From positions 1 through 64,000 of the forward strand of contig NZ_JNYQ01000008.1 in assembly GCF_000717245.1 (NCBI RefSeq): a DNA stretch of 64,000 bases. The letters run 5' to 3'. The translations under genes were made by a program, and so were the position numbers. Numbering within the stretch: position 1 is the stretch's first letter; every line of letters begins with the position of its first letter. This stretch comes from Kitasatospora papulosa. Lineage in GTDB: Bacteria; Actinomycetota; Actinomycetes; Streptomycetales; Streptomycetaceae. Shown piece by piece: positions 17,938-27,080 of the stretch. The notes under the pieces are model-generated. The model saw only the letters and a program-made list of their open reading frames with translations. It did no database searches and was not told where the DNA came from.

Positions 17938-20349
17938 ATGACTGCTGGGAACACGGAGCGGAGTGCCGACTTCCGTGGTCCCCTCGACGTCACCTGGGCG
18001 GCCACGGTGGTCGTGGACGCCCAGGACACCGTCATCGGGTGGAGCCCGGCGGCGACGCGTCTCCTGGGCCACCCGGCGCACGAGATCGTCGGAAGACCGC
18101 TGGGGATGTTCCTGTCACCCGGTCCCCCCGGGTCCACGCCTCCTCTCACCACTCCGTTCCGGGGGAACGAGGTGCGCGTCGCCCGCCATCGCGACGGACA
18201 CGAGCTGATCGTCGCGGCGACGGTGTGTCCTCTCCCGGGGGCGGGCACGGCGGCGCGCGTCCTCGTCATGACGGAGCTGCAGGATCTGCGGCAGTGGGAG
18301 TCACGGCTCGCGCTGCTGCACGGACTGACCACCCGGTCACCCGTCGGTCTGGCCATCTATGACAACGATCTGCGCCTGACCTGGTGCAACGCGGCGTTCG
18401 AGGACGAGATCGGGCGTCCGCTCGCGGAGTTCCGCGGCACCCGGGCCGATGAGCTGTACCTCGACGGACACTTTGTCACCCAGGGGCACCCGCCCACACT
18501 CGACGCGGTCCTACGGCACGTACTGGACACCGGGGAGTCGTTTCTGGACCTGCACTTCCAGGGCCGGCCACCGAGCGACCCGGAGACGGACCACCTCTGG
18601 TCCTGCGCCTACTACCGGCTCCAGGACCCGGACGGGCACGTGTTCGGAGTCTGCGAGGACACCTTCGACATCTCGGACCGTTTCAAGGCCCAGCGGCGGC
18701 TGGCCCTCCTCGTCGAGGCGGGCCGCGGCATCGGAACCGCCCTCGATGTGCTGGCCGCGGCCGAGACCATCCCCGAGGTGGCCGTACCGGAATTCGCCAC
18801 CACCGTCACGGTGGACCTGTCCGAGGCGGTGCTGGAGGGCGAGATGCCCGCCCCTGGTGACGCGGCGGCCATGTCCCTGATCCGGGTCGCCCGGCGCTCG
18901 GCGGCGGACGTCGGGCGACGGCCGGCTCCTGCTCCGGTGGCGGACCGGCCACCCGTGCGGTACCCGGCCGGTTCGCCGCAGGACCGCTGCCTCTCCTCCG
19001 GCGGGCTGGTGCTCGACGAAACGACCCTGGTCGTACCTCTTCGGGCGGGGAACAGCTCGCTGGGACTCGTGACGTTCGTACGCGGCGTCCGCTCGGCCGT
19101 CTTCGACGGCGGGGAGGTGGCGCTCGCGGACGAGCTGGCCGCACGGACGGCGGTGTCCATCGACAACGCCCGCCGCTTCACCCGCGAACGTGCCGCCTCC
19201 CTCGTCCTCCAGCGCCAGTTGCTGCCGCGGCACGTGCCCGAGTAGTCCGCGGTCGACGTGGCCTACCGCTACCTGCCCACCGATGCCATGACCGGGGTCG
19301 GCGGCGACTGGTTCGACGTCATCCCCCTGTCCGGGACCCGGGTCGGACTGGTGGTCGGTGACGTCGTCGGGCACGGTCTGCAGGCGGCCGCCACGATGGG
19401 ACGACTGCGCACGACCGTACGGGCGTTCGCCCAGATGGACCTGGATCCCGTCGAACTCTTGTCACGGCTCGACGATCTGGTGCGGCAGTCGGCGGAGGAG
19501 CAGTGGGGCGGGGCGGGCTCGGCGGACGGGGCCCACTTCGACGTGACCACCGGGGCGACCTGTCTCTACGCGGTCTACGACCCGGTCTCCCGCCGCTGCG
19601 TCATGGCCAGGGCCGGGCACCTTCCGCCTGCCGTCGTGCCACCGCGGGGCGAGCCCTCCTTCCCGGACCTGCCGGCCGGCCCGCCGCTGGGGCTCGGCGG
19701 ACTGCCGTTCGAGCCCCTGGAGATGGAGCTCCCGGCGGGCAGTCTGCTGGCGCTGTTCACGGACGGCTTGGTCGAGTCCCGCGACCGGGACATCGATCAC
19801 GGGCTGGACATCCTGGGACACGTTCTCGGGGACGACCGCCGGACGGCGCTCGGAGAACTGTGCGACCGGGCGGTGGAAGAACTCCTGCCGAACGGCCCGG
19901 CGGCCGACGACACCGCTCTGCTGCTCGTCCGCACGCGCGAGCTGGGCGCTTCGCAGGTGGCCGAGTGGGAGTTGGACGCGGAGATGGTCGCACCGGGCCA
20001 CGCCCGGGAACTGACCACCGCACAGCTGCACCGCTGGGGTCTCGACGAGTTGTCGTTCGCCACCGAGCTCGTCGTCAGCGAGCTGGTGACCAACGCCGTC
20101 CGGTACGCCGAGGGGCCTCTCCACGTGCGCCTCATCCGTGATCGCACCCTGCTGTGCGAGATCGCGGACACCGGCCACACCTCACCCCACCTGCGCCACA
20201 GCGGCGAGGACGACGAGGGCGGGCGCGGCCTCTTCATCGTGGCCCAGCTCGTCCAGAGGTGGGGGACGCGGTACACCCGCTCCGGCAAGACCCTCTGGAC
20301 CGAACAGGCCCTTCCCGCCGACCACCGACCGCTGACCGCTGACCGCTGA
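17938..20349 (+). pseudogene. PAS-GAF-SpoIIE phosphatase with HATPase tail, interrupted by TAG
   Basis: A multidomain PP2C-type serine phosphatase of the Streptomyces RsbU/SpoIIE class. ATG 17938 is the preferred start (ATG 17851 is an in-frame alternative). Two PAS domains (ATVVVDAQDTVIGWSPAATR; GLAIYDNDLRLTWCNAAFE) and a GAF-like domain (about residues 265-425) precede the phosphatase. TAG at 19243-19245 then stops translation just before it. The same frame continues uninterrupted through AVDVAYRYLPTDAMTGVGGD, GDVVGHGLQAAATM and a RsbW-like ATPase (VSELVTNAVRYAEG, GGRGLFIVAQL) to TGA 20349. Relatives usually read PEQ at the junction, so a single CAG to TAG change fits. GTG 19258 could restart the phosphatase part, but no ribosome site is obvious. 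Confidence 0.85.
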
Positions 20350-20354
20350 CCGCC
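20327..20354. repeat. Heptanucleotide tandem repeat over a stop codon
   Basis: GACCGCT occurs three times head to tail (20327-20347), followed by GACCGCC, and the phosphatase TGA is formed by the repeat itself at 20347-20349. A change in copy number would shift the frame of the last residues. Confidence 0.7.
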
Positions 20355-20712
20355 GACCCCAAGTCTGCCGACCGGCGGTCCGCAGGGCTGGAGGACGGGG
20401 TCCCAGGAGCACCTGGCGTACCCGGTCCGTCCGTGCGGAGGTGTCACCTCCCGACGGGGTGGGTGCGAGCGGGGTTCGGGGGTAGTCGAGCCGGTACAAC
20501 GGCAAAGACGGCTCCGTACGGACGAGCTGCAACGGGACGGACGGTGGCCGCTTCGTCGCCGCCGCCGGCATCGGGTCCTGACGACCCGGGCTCCGATCGC
20601 GGCCACGCGTCGCGGCTCCCGCGCCGGTGCCGCCGGACGGGGCCGGCACCCGCTCACCCGAGCCGACCGTCGACAGTGTCGAGGCCGATCAGGCCGAGAC
20701 CGAGGAAAGGGC
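20350..20712. other. Intergenic region before the DUF3618 gene
   Basis: No ORF with convincing coding character. A GAGGAAAGG ribosome site lies at its right end. A GGGTAG near 20481 loosely resembles the -10 of SigB-type stress promoters but lacks a matching -35, so I do not call it. Confidence 0.4.
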
Positions 20713-21198
20713 ATGACGATGAAGGAAGAATCCCGGGCCGACATAGGCACCCCGGTCCCCGACGCCTCCAGCACAGACGAGCTGCGTGAACAGGCCGAGC
20801 GCACCCGTGACGAACTCGGGAGGACGGCCGAGGCCCTGGGTGCCAAGGCCGACGTCAAGGCGCAGGCGAAGGAGAAGTCGGCCGCTGCCAGGAAGCAGGC
20901 CTCGGAGAAGGCTTCCCTGGTGGCGGATCAGATCCGTGAGAAGGCGGAGCAGGCCACCGAGCGCGTGAAGGACAGGACACCCGACCCGGTCCTGGAGAAG
21001 ACGGCCCAGGCCGCCGCGCAGGTGCGGGAGACCGCGAGCAGGGCCGGACAGTACGCGGCGGACAAGACGCCCGATCCCGTCCTGGAGAAGGCCGGGCGAG
21101 CGACGTCGATCGCACGGGCCAACCGCAAGCCGCTCCTGGCGGGCGGTGCCCTGCTCGCCGTCGTCCTGCTGGTGCGCCGCGCCAGGGGACGCCGGTGA
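20713..21198 (+). CDS. DUF3618 domain membrane protein
   Basis: A 161-residue protein starting at ATG 20713 (or ATG 20719) behind GAGGAAAGG. Residues 20-45 are the DUF3618 helix (TDELREQAERTRDELGRTAEAL); then comes a long Lys/Glu/Ala-rich coiled region, a duplicated element TPDPVLEK (seen twice, about 40 residues apart), and a single C-terminal span (LLAGGALLAVVLLV) followed by RRARGRR. It probably sits as a type II-like or tail-anchored protein in the cytoplasmic membrane with the helical part in the cytosol. Function is unknown; such proteins often go with stress-type genes, which is only suggestive here. Confidence 0.85.
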   Translation: MTMKEESRADIGTPVPDASSTDELREQAERTRDELGRTAEALGAKADVKAQAKEKSAAARKQASEKASLVADQIREKAEQATERVKDRTPDPVLEKTAQAAAQVRETASRAGQYAADKTPDPVLEKAGRATSIARANRKPLLAGGALLAVVLLVRRARGRR

Positions 21199-21218
21199 GG
21201 GCATCCTTCGTCGCCCCT

Positions 21219-21273
21219 CCCGGCGACGGGGGACCTGACGGGCCGCCGGCCGGCTGACCGTCCCGTCGCCGGG
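21219..21273 (+). terminator. Branched hairpin after the DUF3618 gene
   Basis: CCCGGCGACGGG (21219-21230) and its exact reverse complement (21262-21273) flank a 31-nt GC-rich loop, beginning 20 nt past the stop. Confidence 0.6.
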
Positions 21274-21535
21274 CCTGCTCCACCGTGGGCGGGCAGCGGC
21301 TCGGACGGTCGTCGGCGGTGGCGGCCGGGACCTGTCGCCAGGACGGCGACGGACCCGGCCGCCAGGGCGTCCCGCCCGGGTCCGCGTCCTTCCTCGTCGC
21401 CGGTGGACACCGGGCATCGGCCCACGGGGCGAGCCGGGCAGAAACCCCCTGCATGCGGACATATGACTGCCTCTCAGCAGGCGGCCCGGCAGAGCGACCG
21501 CAGAGGTCTGCCGCCCTATGGGTACGGTGCTGTCC
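21274..21535. other. Intergenic region before the caspase-like gene
   Basis: No gene with credible coding bias is seen. A likely -10 region (TACGGT, about 21522) lies just 8 nt before ATG 21536, so the downstream transcript may be nearly leaderless. Confidence 0.4.
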
Positions 21536-22849
21536 ATGCAGATCAACGGGGCGAAGCAACAACGAGGGCACGTACTTCTGATCGCGGGGGACAGCGCCAC
21601 CCGGCGCCGCACGGTCCAGGTGCTCCCGTCGAAGAACCTCGCGGCGCTGTCCATGGTCCCCGTCTCCGCCCTGCTGGGCAGCAACGTGCCGAGCGACACC
21701 ACGTATCTCGACGGCATCCACGACCAGAACGCCCTTCAGGTAAGACTGCGCACGGCCGCCGCGACCCCCGGCCCGCTGCTCGTCTACCTCTCCGGCCGGC
21801 TCACCACCGACCGTCGGGGACAACAGCTCTACCTCGCCCTCTCCAGGACCACGGCCTCCACCGCCCGCTACACCGCGCTCCCCTGGGAATGGCTGGGCAC
21901 GGAACTGCGGACCCGCCCCCAGGGGCTCACCACGGTGGTCTTCGACCTGGCGGCGGACAAGGCCGCCTGGCCTCTTCTGCGGGAGTACGGGACGCTGCCC
22001 GCCTCGACGGCGGCCGAGGTGTACGGCGTCGTCACCCCGCCCGGGTTCGCCGGGGACGAGGGGGTGAGCTCGTACACCAGGCACTGGATCGAGCAACTGC
22101 GTCACGCCCCGGAGCGGCCGTCGAACTCCCGGCTGCACGCACTGACCGTGGCGTCCGCCGCTCTGCCTCCGGGGGCACTCGTCCTCCCCGGCATCAGGGA
22201 GATCACGGCGCCGGGATACGCCTTCGGCCATCCGGCGACGGACCGGCCTCAGGGCAGGACGGACGGCCCCGCCCCCCAGCCGGTGGTTCCCCGGCCCGCC
22301 CACGAGCCGGGTGGCGGCCGCGGGGCGGGGCCGGCTCCGCGGACCGGCACCGTCGTCGTGCCGCAGACCGATGCCGCGCCGTCGACTCAGCCGCCGCCCG
22401 CCCACCCGGTCTTCGTGGCGCAGGACCCCCGTCCCCACATCCACGCCCTCGCGCAGTCGGGCCGGCACACGGAGGCCGCCCAGATGGCACAGATGTGGGA
22501 GCAGTACATCCTGCAGACCGACGGCTTCGACTCGCCGAAGGCCACCGAGTGGGTGGAGATCCGGGCCGACCTCGCGAAGATGTCCGGCAACTTCCTGCTC
22601 GCGACGCAGCTCTGGGTCGGTGCCGGACGGACCAGGCTCGTGCACCAGTCACCAGACGCCCCGGAAGTCCTCTCCGCGGCCCGGAGCGCCCACTACTGCT
22701 GGACCCAGCTGCAGGACGCGGCCCGGGCGCGGGAGTGCGGCCCGGAACTGATCAGCCTGCTGCGGGCGCTCCCCTCGCTCGACCGCAGGCACCTGACGGT
22801 GGCGCAGCAGCGTCTGGAGTTCCTGCACGACACACCGGACGGGAGCTGA
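21536..22849 (+). CDS. Caspase-fold-like orphan protein, unknown function
   Basis: A 437-residue protein that I only partly recognise. ATG 21536 is chosen because the longer frame adds only six residues. The first 210 residues look like a caspase/CHAT-type alpha-beta fold: a strand HVLLIAGD, later strand LLVYLSGRL where active caspases have the catalytic-His strand (FSGHG), then TTVVFDLAADKAAW where the Cys strand would be. Neither catalytic residue is present, so it would be an inactive relative. Residues 230-305 are a Pro-rich linker, and the C-terminal 130 are TPR-like helices (HIHALAQSGRHTEAAQMAQM). It could be a scaffold or sensor. The fold assignment is inference from motif spacing, not a match to a characterised protein. 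Confidence 0.6.
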   Translation: MQINGAKQQRGHVLLIAGDSATRRRTVQVLPSKNLAALSMVPVSALLGSNVPSDTTYLDGIHDQNALQVRLRTAAATPGPLLVYLSGRLTTDRRGQQLYLALSRTTASTARYTALPWEWLGTELRTRPQGLTTVVFDLAADKAAWPLLREYGTLPASTAAEVYGVVTPPGFAGDEGVSSYTRHWIEQLRHAPERPSNSRLHALTVASAALPPGALVLPGIREITAPGYAFGHPATDRPQGRTDGPAPQPVVPRPAHEPGGGRGAGPAPRTGTVVVPQTDAAPSTQPPPAHPVFVAQDPRPHIHALAQSGRHTEAAQMAQMWEQYILQTDGFDSPKATEWVEIRADLAKMSGNFLLATQLWVGAGRTRLVHQSPDAPEVLSAARSAHYCWTQLQDAARARECGPELISLLRALPSLDRRHLTVAQQRLEFLHDTPDGS

Positions 22850-22900
22850 CCGCACGTCGGCCACCGTCCGGTCGGCCCCCGCCGAGGCAGCAGGTCCGCG

Positions 22901-24322
22901 TCAGACGGACGGGGCCTCGGTGCGGGCGGGGGCTGCCGGGACCTCGCCCTCGTCAAGAGCTACGTCCTTCGTCTCCTTGCCGATGAGGAGGGCGGTCAGG
23001 GTGAGGACGCCCATCACGGAGAGGTAGACGCCGACCAGCCAGGGGGAGCCGTCGCCGGCCTCCCAGAGGGCGACCGCGACGAACGGGGCGACGGCCGCGC
23101 CGAGAATGGAACTGACGTTGTAGGCGATGCCGGAGCCCGTGTAGCGGACGCTGGTCGGGAAGAGCTCCGGGAGCATCGCGCCCATCGGACCGAACGTCGT
23201 ACCCATCAGGGTGAAGCCGAGGACGAGCCACAGGACGACGCCGAGCGTTCCCAGGTCGATCAGGGGCACCCAGACCAGGCCGAAGACGATGATGCCCACG
23301 GTGACCCAGGCGAGGGTCTTGCGGCGGCCGTACTTGTCCGCGAGCGGACCGGAGATCAGGGTGAACGCGGCGAAGAAGACCACACCGAAGATCATCATCA
23401 GGACGAACGTGGTGTAGCTGTAACCGAGGCCTGGCACGTCCGCGTCCTCGGCGGTGCGGCCGTAGCTCAGCGAGAACGTCGTCATCAGGTAGAAGAGGAC
23501 GTACGTCGCCAGCATCGCGAAGCTGCCCAGGACCAGTTGCGTCCAGTGGTGACGGAAGACGGTGGCCAGCGGCAGCTTGCGGACCTTGCCGGTCTCCTGC
23601 GTCTTCGCGAAGACCTGGGACTCGACCAGGCGCATGCGCACCCACAGACCGATCGCGACCATCACCGCCGAGAACAGGAACGGGATCCGCCAGCCCCAGC
23701 TCAGGAAGGCGTCCGAGGGCTGGGAGGGGTCGGCGCCGGCCGCGGAGGGCAGCAGCGCGCCGATGACCAGGAAGAGTCCGTTGCCGATGATGAACCCGAG
23801 CGGGGCGCCCAACTGCGGGAACGTGCCCCACAGCGCGCGCTTCCCGGCGGGTGCGTTCTCGGTGGCCACGAGGGCCGCGCCGCTCCACTCGCCGCCGAGC
23901 GCGAAGCCTTGGGCGAGTCGCATCAGCACCAGGAGCGCCGTGGCGACCCAGCCGGCTTGCGCGTACGTCGGCAGGACGCCGATCAGGAAGGTGGCGATGC
24001 CCATCGTGAGCAGCGAGGCCACCAGTGTGCCCTTGCGGCCGAGACGGTCGCCGAGGTGGCCGAAGACGATGGCGCCGATCGGGCGGGCGACCATGGCCGC
24101 GCCGAACACCGCGAAGGAGGAGAGCAGGGCCGTGGTCGGGTCGCTGCTCGGGAAGAAGAGCTTCGGGAAGACCAGGACCGCGGCGGTCGCGTAGACGTAG
24201 AAGTCGTAGAACTCGATCGTCGTGCCGATGAGGCTGGCGATCAGGACGCGGGACCGCGAGTTGCCGGGAGCGGCCTGGGAGTGCGACGGGGCCTGGGCCG
24301 GCCCGGTGGTGGGAGCGTACAT
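22901..24322 (-). CDS. MHS-family MFS metabolite/proton symporter
   Basis: A 12-span cytoplasmic-membrane transporter of 473 residues. ATG 24322 is chosen; an upstream extension to 24457 is Arg/Gly-rich and not conserved-looking. Signature blocks of the metabolite:H+ symporter family are clear: ASLIGTTIEFYDFYVYATAA at TM1, GHLGDRLGRKG in loop 2-3, RLAQGFALGGEWSGAAL at TM4-5, and DKYGRRKT in loop 8-9. Relatives carry shikimate, alpha-ketoglutarate, citrate or proline betaine, and the cargo cannot be told here. It is convergent with the caspase-like gene and divergent from the RibD-like reductase. Confidence 0.93.
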   Translation of the reverse strand: MYAPTTGPAQAPSHSQAAPGNSRSRVLIASLIGTTIEFYDFYVYATAAVLVFPKLFFPSSDPTTALLSSFAVFGAAMVARPIGAIVFGHLGDRLGRKGTLVASLLTMGIATFLIGVLPTYAQAGWVATALLVLMRLAQGFALGGEWSGAALVATENAPAGKRALWGTFPQLGAPLGFIIGNGLFLVIGALLPSAAGADPSQPSDAFLSWGWRIPFLFSAVMVAIGLWVRMRLVESQVFAKTQETGKVRKLPLATVFRHHWTQLVLGSFAMLATYVLFYLMTTFSLSYGRTAEDADVPGLGYSYTTFVLMMIFGVVFFAAFTLISGPLADKYGRRKTLAWVTVGIIVFGLVWVPLIDLGTLGVVLWLVLGFTLMGTTFGPMGAMLPELFPTSVRYTGSGIAYNVSSILGAAVAPFVAVALWEAGDGSPWLVGVYLSVMGVLTLTALLIGKETKDVALDEGEVPAAPARTEAPSV

Positions 24323-24644
24323 CTCTGGGACTTTCCCACGAGGGCGTAGTGCGGCCGTCGACGTAGGGGCGCCGGCGGTCCCGCGGGCGGTGCAGGTCCC
24401 CCTCGTGGCAAGGCCGCGCGACCCGTGCGGGCCCGGTAACGCTCTCACGCATCTCACGGACCGGTTACATCGCGTCCATCATTTGAGATACTTCACCCGT
24501 CGAGAGGCGGGCGCGGGCACTGCGTTCGGGTGCGGTCCAGCGGTGTCGCGCTTCCCTGGAGCCGAGCGCGGCCATGATGGGGACCGTCCGGATGACCGCT
24601 CCTCGGTTCGCCATCACATCGCTTCGACGACAGGATTTCACGCA
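24323..24644. other. Divergent promoter region, MHS transporter and reductase
   Basis: No gene seen. CTCACG is repeated directly at 24444-24449 and 24453-24458 between GGTAAC and GGTTAC elements, a possible regulator site for the transporter; nothing more specific can be assigned. Confidence 0.35.
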
Positions 24645-25289
24645 ATGTCCCGCGTGCGCGTCCACAACTTCTCCGTCTCCGTCGACGGATTCGCCACCGG
24701 TGAAGGGCAGAGCCCCGACGCCCCGTTCGGCCACGCCGGCACACGGCTCCACGAATGGTTCTTCCCGACCAGGACCTTCCAGCGGATGCTGGGCAAGCCG
24801 GGCGGGAGCACCGGGGCCGATGACGCCATCGCGAGCACCTGGGAGGCCGGCGTCGGAGCGGAGATCATGGGCCGCAACAAGTTCGGCCCTCTGCGCGGGC
24901 CGTGGGAGAACGACGACTGGAAGGGCTGGTGGGGGCCCAATCCGCCCTTCCACACCCCGGTGTTCGTCCTGACCCACCACCCCCGCCCCTCGGTGGAGAT
25001 GGAGGGCGGCACCACGTTCCACTTCATCGACGCCACACCGCAGGAGGCCCTCCGTCAGGCCCGCGAGGCCGCGGGCGGCCTGGACGTGCGGATCGGTGGC
25101 GGGCCGTCCACGGTCCGCGAGTTCCTCGCGGAAGACCTCGTCGATCATCTGCACGTCGCCGTCGTCCCGATCGTCCTGGGCCGTGGCGAGCGCCTGTGGG
25201 ACGGGCTCGAAGGGCTCGAGAAGCGCTTCAGGGCCGAGTCCGTGACGACCCCCGGCGGCGTCACGCACATGACCTTCACCCGGCCGTAG
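24645..25289 (+). CDS. RibD C-terminal/DHFR-like reductase
   Basis: A 214-residue dihydrofolate-reductase-fold protein starting at ATG 24645. N-terminal strand VRVHNFSVSVDGFATG and the late motifs DVRIGGGPSTVREFLAEDLV and HVAVVPIVLGRGERLWDGL are typical of the RibD_C family widespread in actinomycetes. A mid-region insertion rich in Trp (WENDDWKGWWGPNPPFHTPV) is also typical of this subgroup. The family is NADPH-binding, but most members have no known substrate and are not true riboflavin or folate enzymes. No operon partner. Confidence 0.9.
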   Translation: MSRVRVHNFSVSVDGFATGEGQSPDAPFGHAGTRLHEWFFPTRTFQRMLGKPGGSTGADDAIASTWEAGVGAEIMGRNKFGPLRGPWENDDWKGWWGPNPPFHTPVFVLTHHPRPSVEMEGGTTFHFIDATPQEALRQAREAAGGLDVRIGGGPSTVREFLAEDLVDHLHVAVVPIVLGRGERLWDGLEGLEKRFRAESVTTPGGVTHMTFTRP

Positions 25290-25560
25290 CGGCGACCGCC
25301 CGCACAGGTGGAGACGGCGTCCCGCCCCGCACGCTCCGACGGCGGACAGGGCGAGCATCCCCCTCCAGGGACAGCGTCAGCGGCCGGCCCCACCGGGCCC
25401 CGGAGCCTTCCCGCGCTCCTCCCGTCCCACGGGTAGCGGGGTCCGATGTGCCGTGGGTCACGTTCACGCGTGGCGGGGTGTGCCCCTGCTGTGAAGGTCG
25501 GGCATTCTCTCTCGGCGGCCGTGCGAAGGGGTACGGCCCGGTGGACCGGCTGGGGGAGAG

Positions 25561-26283
25561 ATGTCGCGACACGCAGGCGGGGAGCAGGAGCGGGGAACGG
25601 ACCGCGGGAGAGGCGTGATCGAGGGGGCGTTCGCGCTCCTGGAGGCGTTGCGCCGGTGCGGCGGGGAGGCAGGGCTCACCGAGATCGCTGCGGCCTGCGC
25701 CCTGCCCAAGGGGAGCGCGCACCGGCTGCTGGAGCAGTTGCTGCTGGTGGGAGCGGTGGAGCGGCGGGGCAGCCGCTACCGCGTCGGCTCGCAGCTCTAC
25801 CGTCTCGGGCAGGCGTGGGAGCCGCACCCGGGCTTACGGGTGGCGGCCCGTCACCCGCTGCACCGGCTGCGGGCGGCCACCGGGGCGAGCGCCCTGCTGA
25901 CCGTCCTGCACGACGGCCGGGCACTCACCGTGGCATCCGTGCCGGGTGAGGCGGAGCCGCTGGTGCCGGTGCGGAACGGGATGAGTTTCCTGCTGGACAC
26001 CGCGGCGGGCCAGGTGCTGAGCGGTCGGGGCCGGGCCGGTTCCGGGGGCCGGCTGCCGGGGGCGGTGCTGGAGTGCGCGGAGGTGATGGACGGGGTGTGC
26101 TGCGCGGCGCTGCCGGTGCGAGGGCGGGACGACCGGACCCTTGCCGCGATCGCCGTCATGACGTTGTCCGCCCAGGGACTGCAGCGAGCGGCCCAGGAGG
26201 CGGCCCGGGCGGCCGCGGCCGTCACCGCCGCCCTCGTCCGGGCCGGCGCCCCGCCCCGTCTGCCTCCCGTCCTGCACTACTGA
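25561..26283 (+). CDS. IclR-family transcriptional regulator
   Basis: A 240-residue regulator. The winged HTH (about 18-75) shows GLTEIAAACALPKGSAHRLL, the IclR recognition pattern, and the rest is a short IclR effector domain (about 95-225). It is slightly shorter than typical 250-260 residue members. There is no adjacent co-directional target, so autoregulation or a distant target is likely. ATG 25561 follows a weak GGGGGAG box. Confidence 0.9.
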   Translation: MSRHAGGEQERGTDRGRGVIEGAFALLEALRRCGGEAGLTEIAAACALPKGSAHRLLEQLLLVGAVERRGSRYRVGSQLYRLGQAWEPHPGLRVAARHPLHRLRAATGASALLTVLHDGRALTVASVPGEAEPLVPVRNGMSFLLDTAAGQVLSGRGRAGSGGRLPGAVLECAEVMDGVCCAALPVRGRDDRTLAAIAVMTLSAQGLQRAAQEAARAAAAVTAALVRAGAPPRLPPVLHY

Positions 26284-26335
26284 CGCATCGCCGGGTACGG
26301 AGCTCCTGACGCGGTCCGTCCCTCTCCGCGCGCCG

Positions 26336-26352
26336 GTTCCGCTCAGCGGAAC
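26336..26352 (+). terminator. Short hairpin after the IclR gene
   Basis: GTTCCGC and GCGGAAC pair around TCA, 53 nt past the IclR stop; adjacent GC-rich bases may extend it. Confidence 0.45.
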
Positions 26353-26441
26353 GCGCGTAGAACGGCGCACGGCGGTCCGGCAGTCTGTTCTTCGAGCCGG
26401 TCGGATGACCGGCCGGAAACACTGAGACCACGGGGGACACG

Positions 26442-26909
26442 ATGACCGTCCGACGACTGACCACCCTCGCCCTTGCGGGCGCGCTGGGCCTCACCTCGCT
26501 GGTGGGCGCCGCCGGCGCCGCGCAGGCCGATCCGGTCGACTACGTGCAGATCCAGCTCGTCGACCTGTACTGCGGCGACGAGAGCGAGGGCGACCACGAC
26601 GAGGCCTACCTCAACATCGCGGCGAACGGCGGCAAGGCCGTGAGGCTCTGGCCCGCCAACGCGTCGTACCAGACCATGGGCACCGGCTACCGCCGTGCCC
26701 TGGACGGGAGCAACGGCAACGCGCTGCTGGTCCTCGGCAGGACCGAGTCCCGCACGCTCTCGCTGTGGGACTACGACAGCACCAGCAGCGACGACCGGCT
26801 CGGCTCGGTGACGGTCACGGGCAACGAGGTCGGAGCGGAGACGCAGTACCGGGTGCTGGAAGGATCCGGTGGCGTCTACACCCTCGCCTACCGGGTCGTC
26901 GACATCTGA
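26442..26909 (+). CDS. Small secreted protein, unknown function
   Basis: A 155-residue exported protein. A Sec signal peptide spans 1-29 and ends AQA-DP. The mature part is acidic and predicted to be mostly beta (YVQIQLVDLYCGDESEGD, LLVLGRTESRTLSLWDYDS, YTLAYRVVDI), with an Asp-rich segment that could bind calcium, resembling small secreted beta-sandwich proteins of Streptomyces. No catalytic motif is recognised. It is monocistronic and closed by a strong hairpin. Function not assigned. Confidence 0.8.
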   Translation: MTVRRLTTLALAGALGLTSLVGAAGAAQADPVDYVQIQLVDLYCGDESEGDHDEAYLNIAANGGKAVRLWPANASYQTMGTGYRRALDGSNGNALLVLGRTESRTLSLWDYDSTSSDDRLGSVTVTGNEVGAETQYRVLEGSGGVYTLAYRVVDI

Positions 26910-26917
26910 TCCGCCGT

Positions 26918-26946
26918 TCCGGCCGGGCCCGACCGGCCCGGCCGGA
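26918..26946 (+). terminator. 12-bp stem terminator after the secreted protein
   Basis: TCCGGCCGGGCC (26918-26929) pairs perfectly with GGCCCGGCCGGA (26935-26946) across the loop CGACC, 8 nt after the stop. Confidence 0.8.
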
Positions 26947-27080
26947 CCGCGGCGGGAGCACCGGCGCGGTACCGCCGGACGCACGCGTGACCACAGGCCC
27001 CGCGCAGACACCACCGCCCGGCGCCACGGAAAACCCGGTCCGCCACCTCCCGCAGCGGCTCGTCGGCGGCGCCCGGGCCG

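Noticed and set aside
20350..20712. SigB-type promoter before the DUF3618 gene
   Set aside because: Only a partial -10 (GGGTAG) and no -35 at the right distance.
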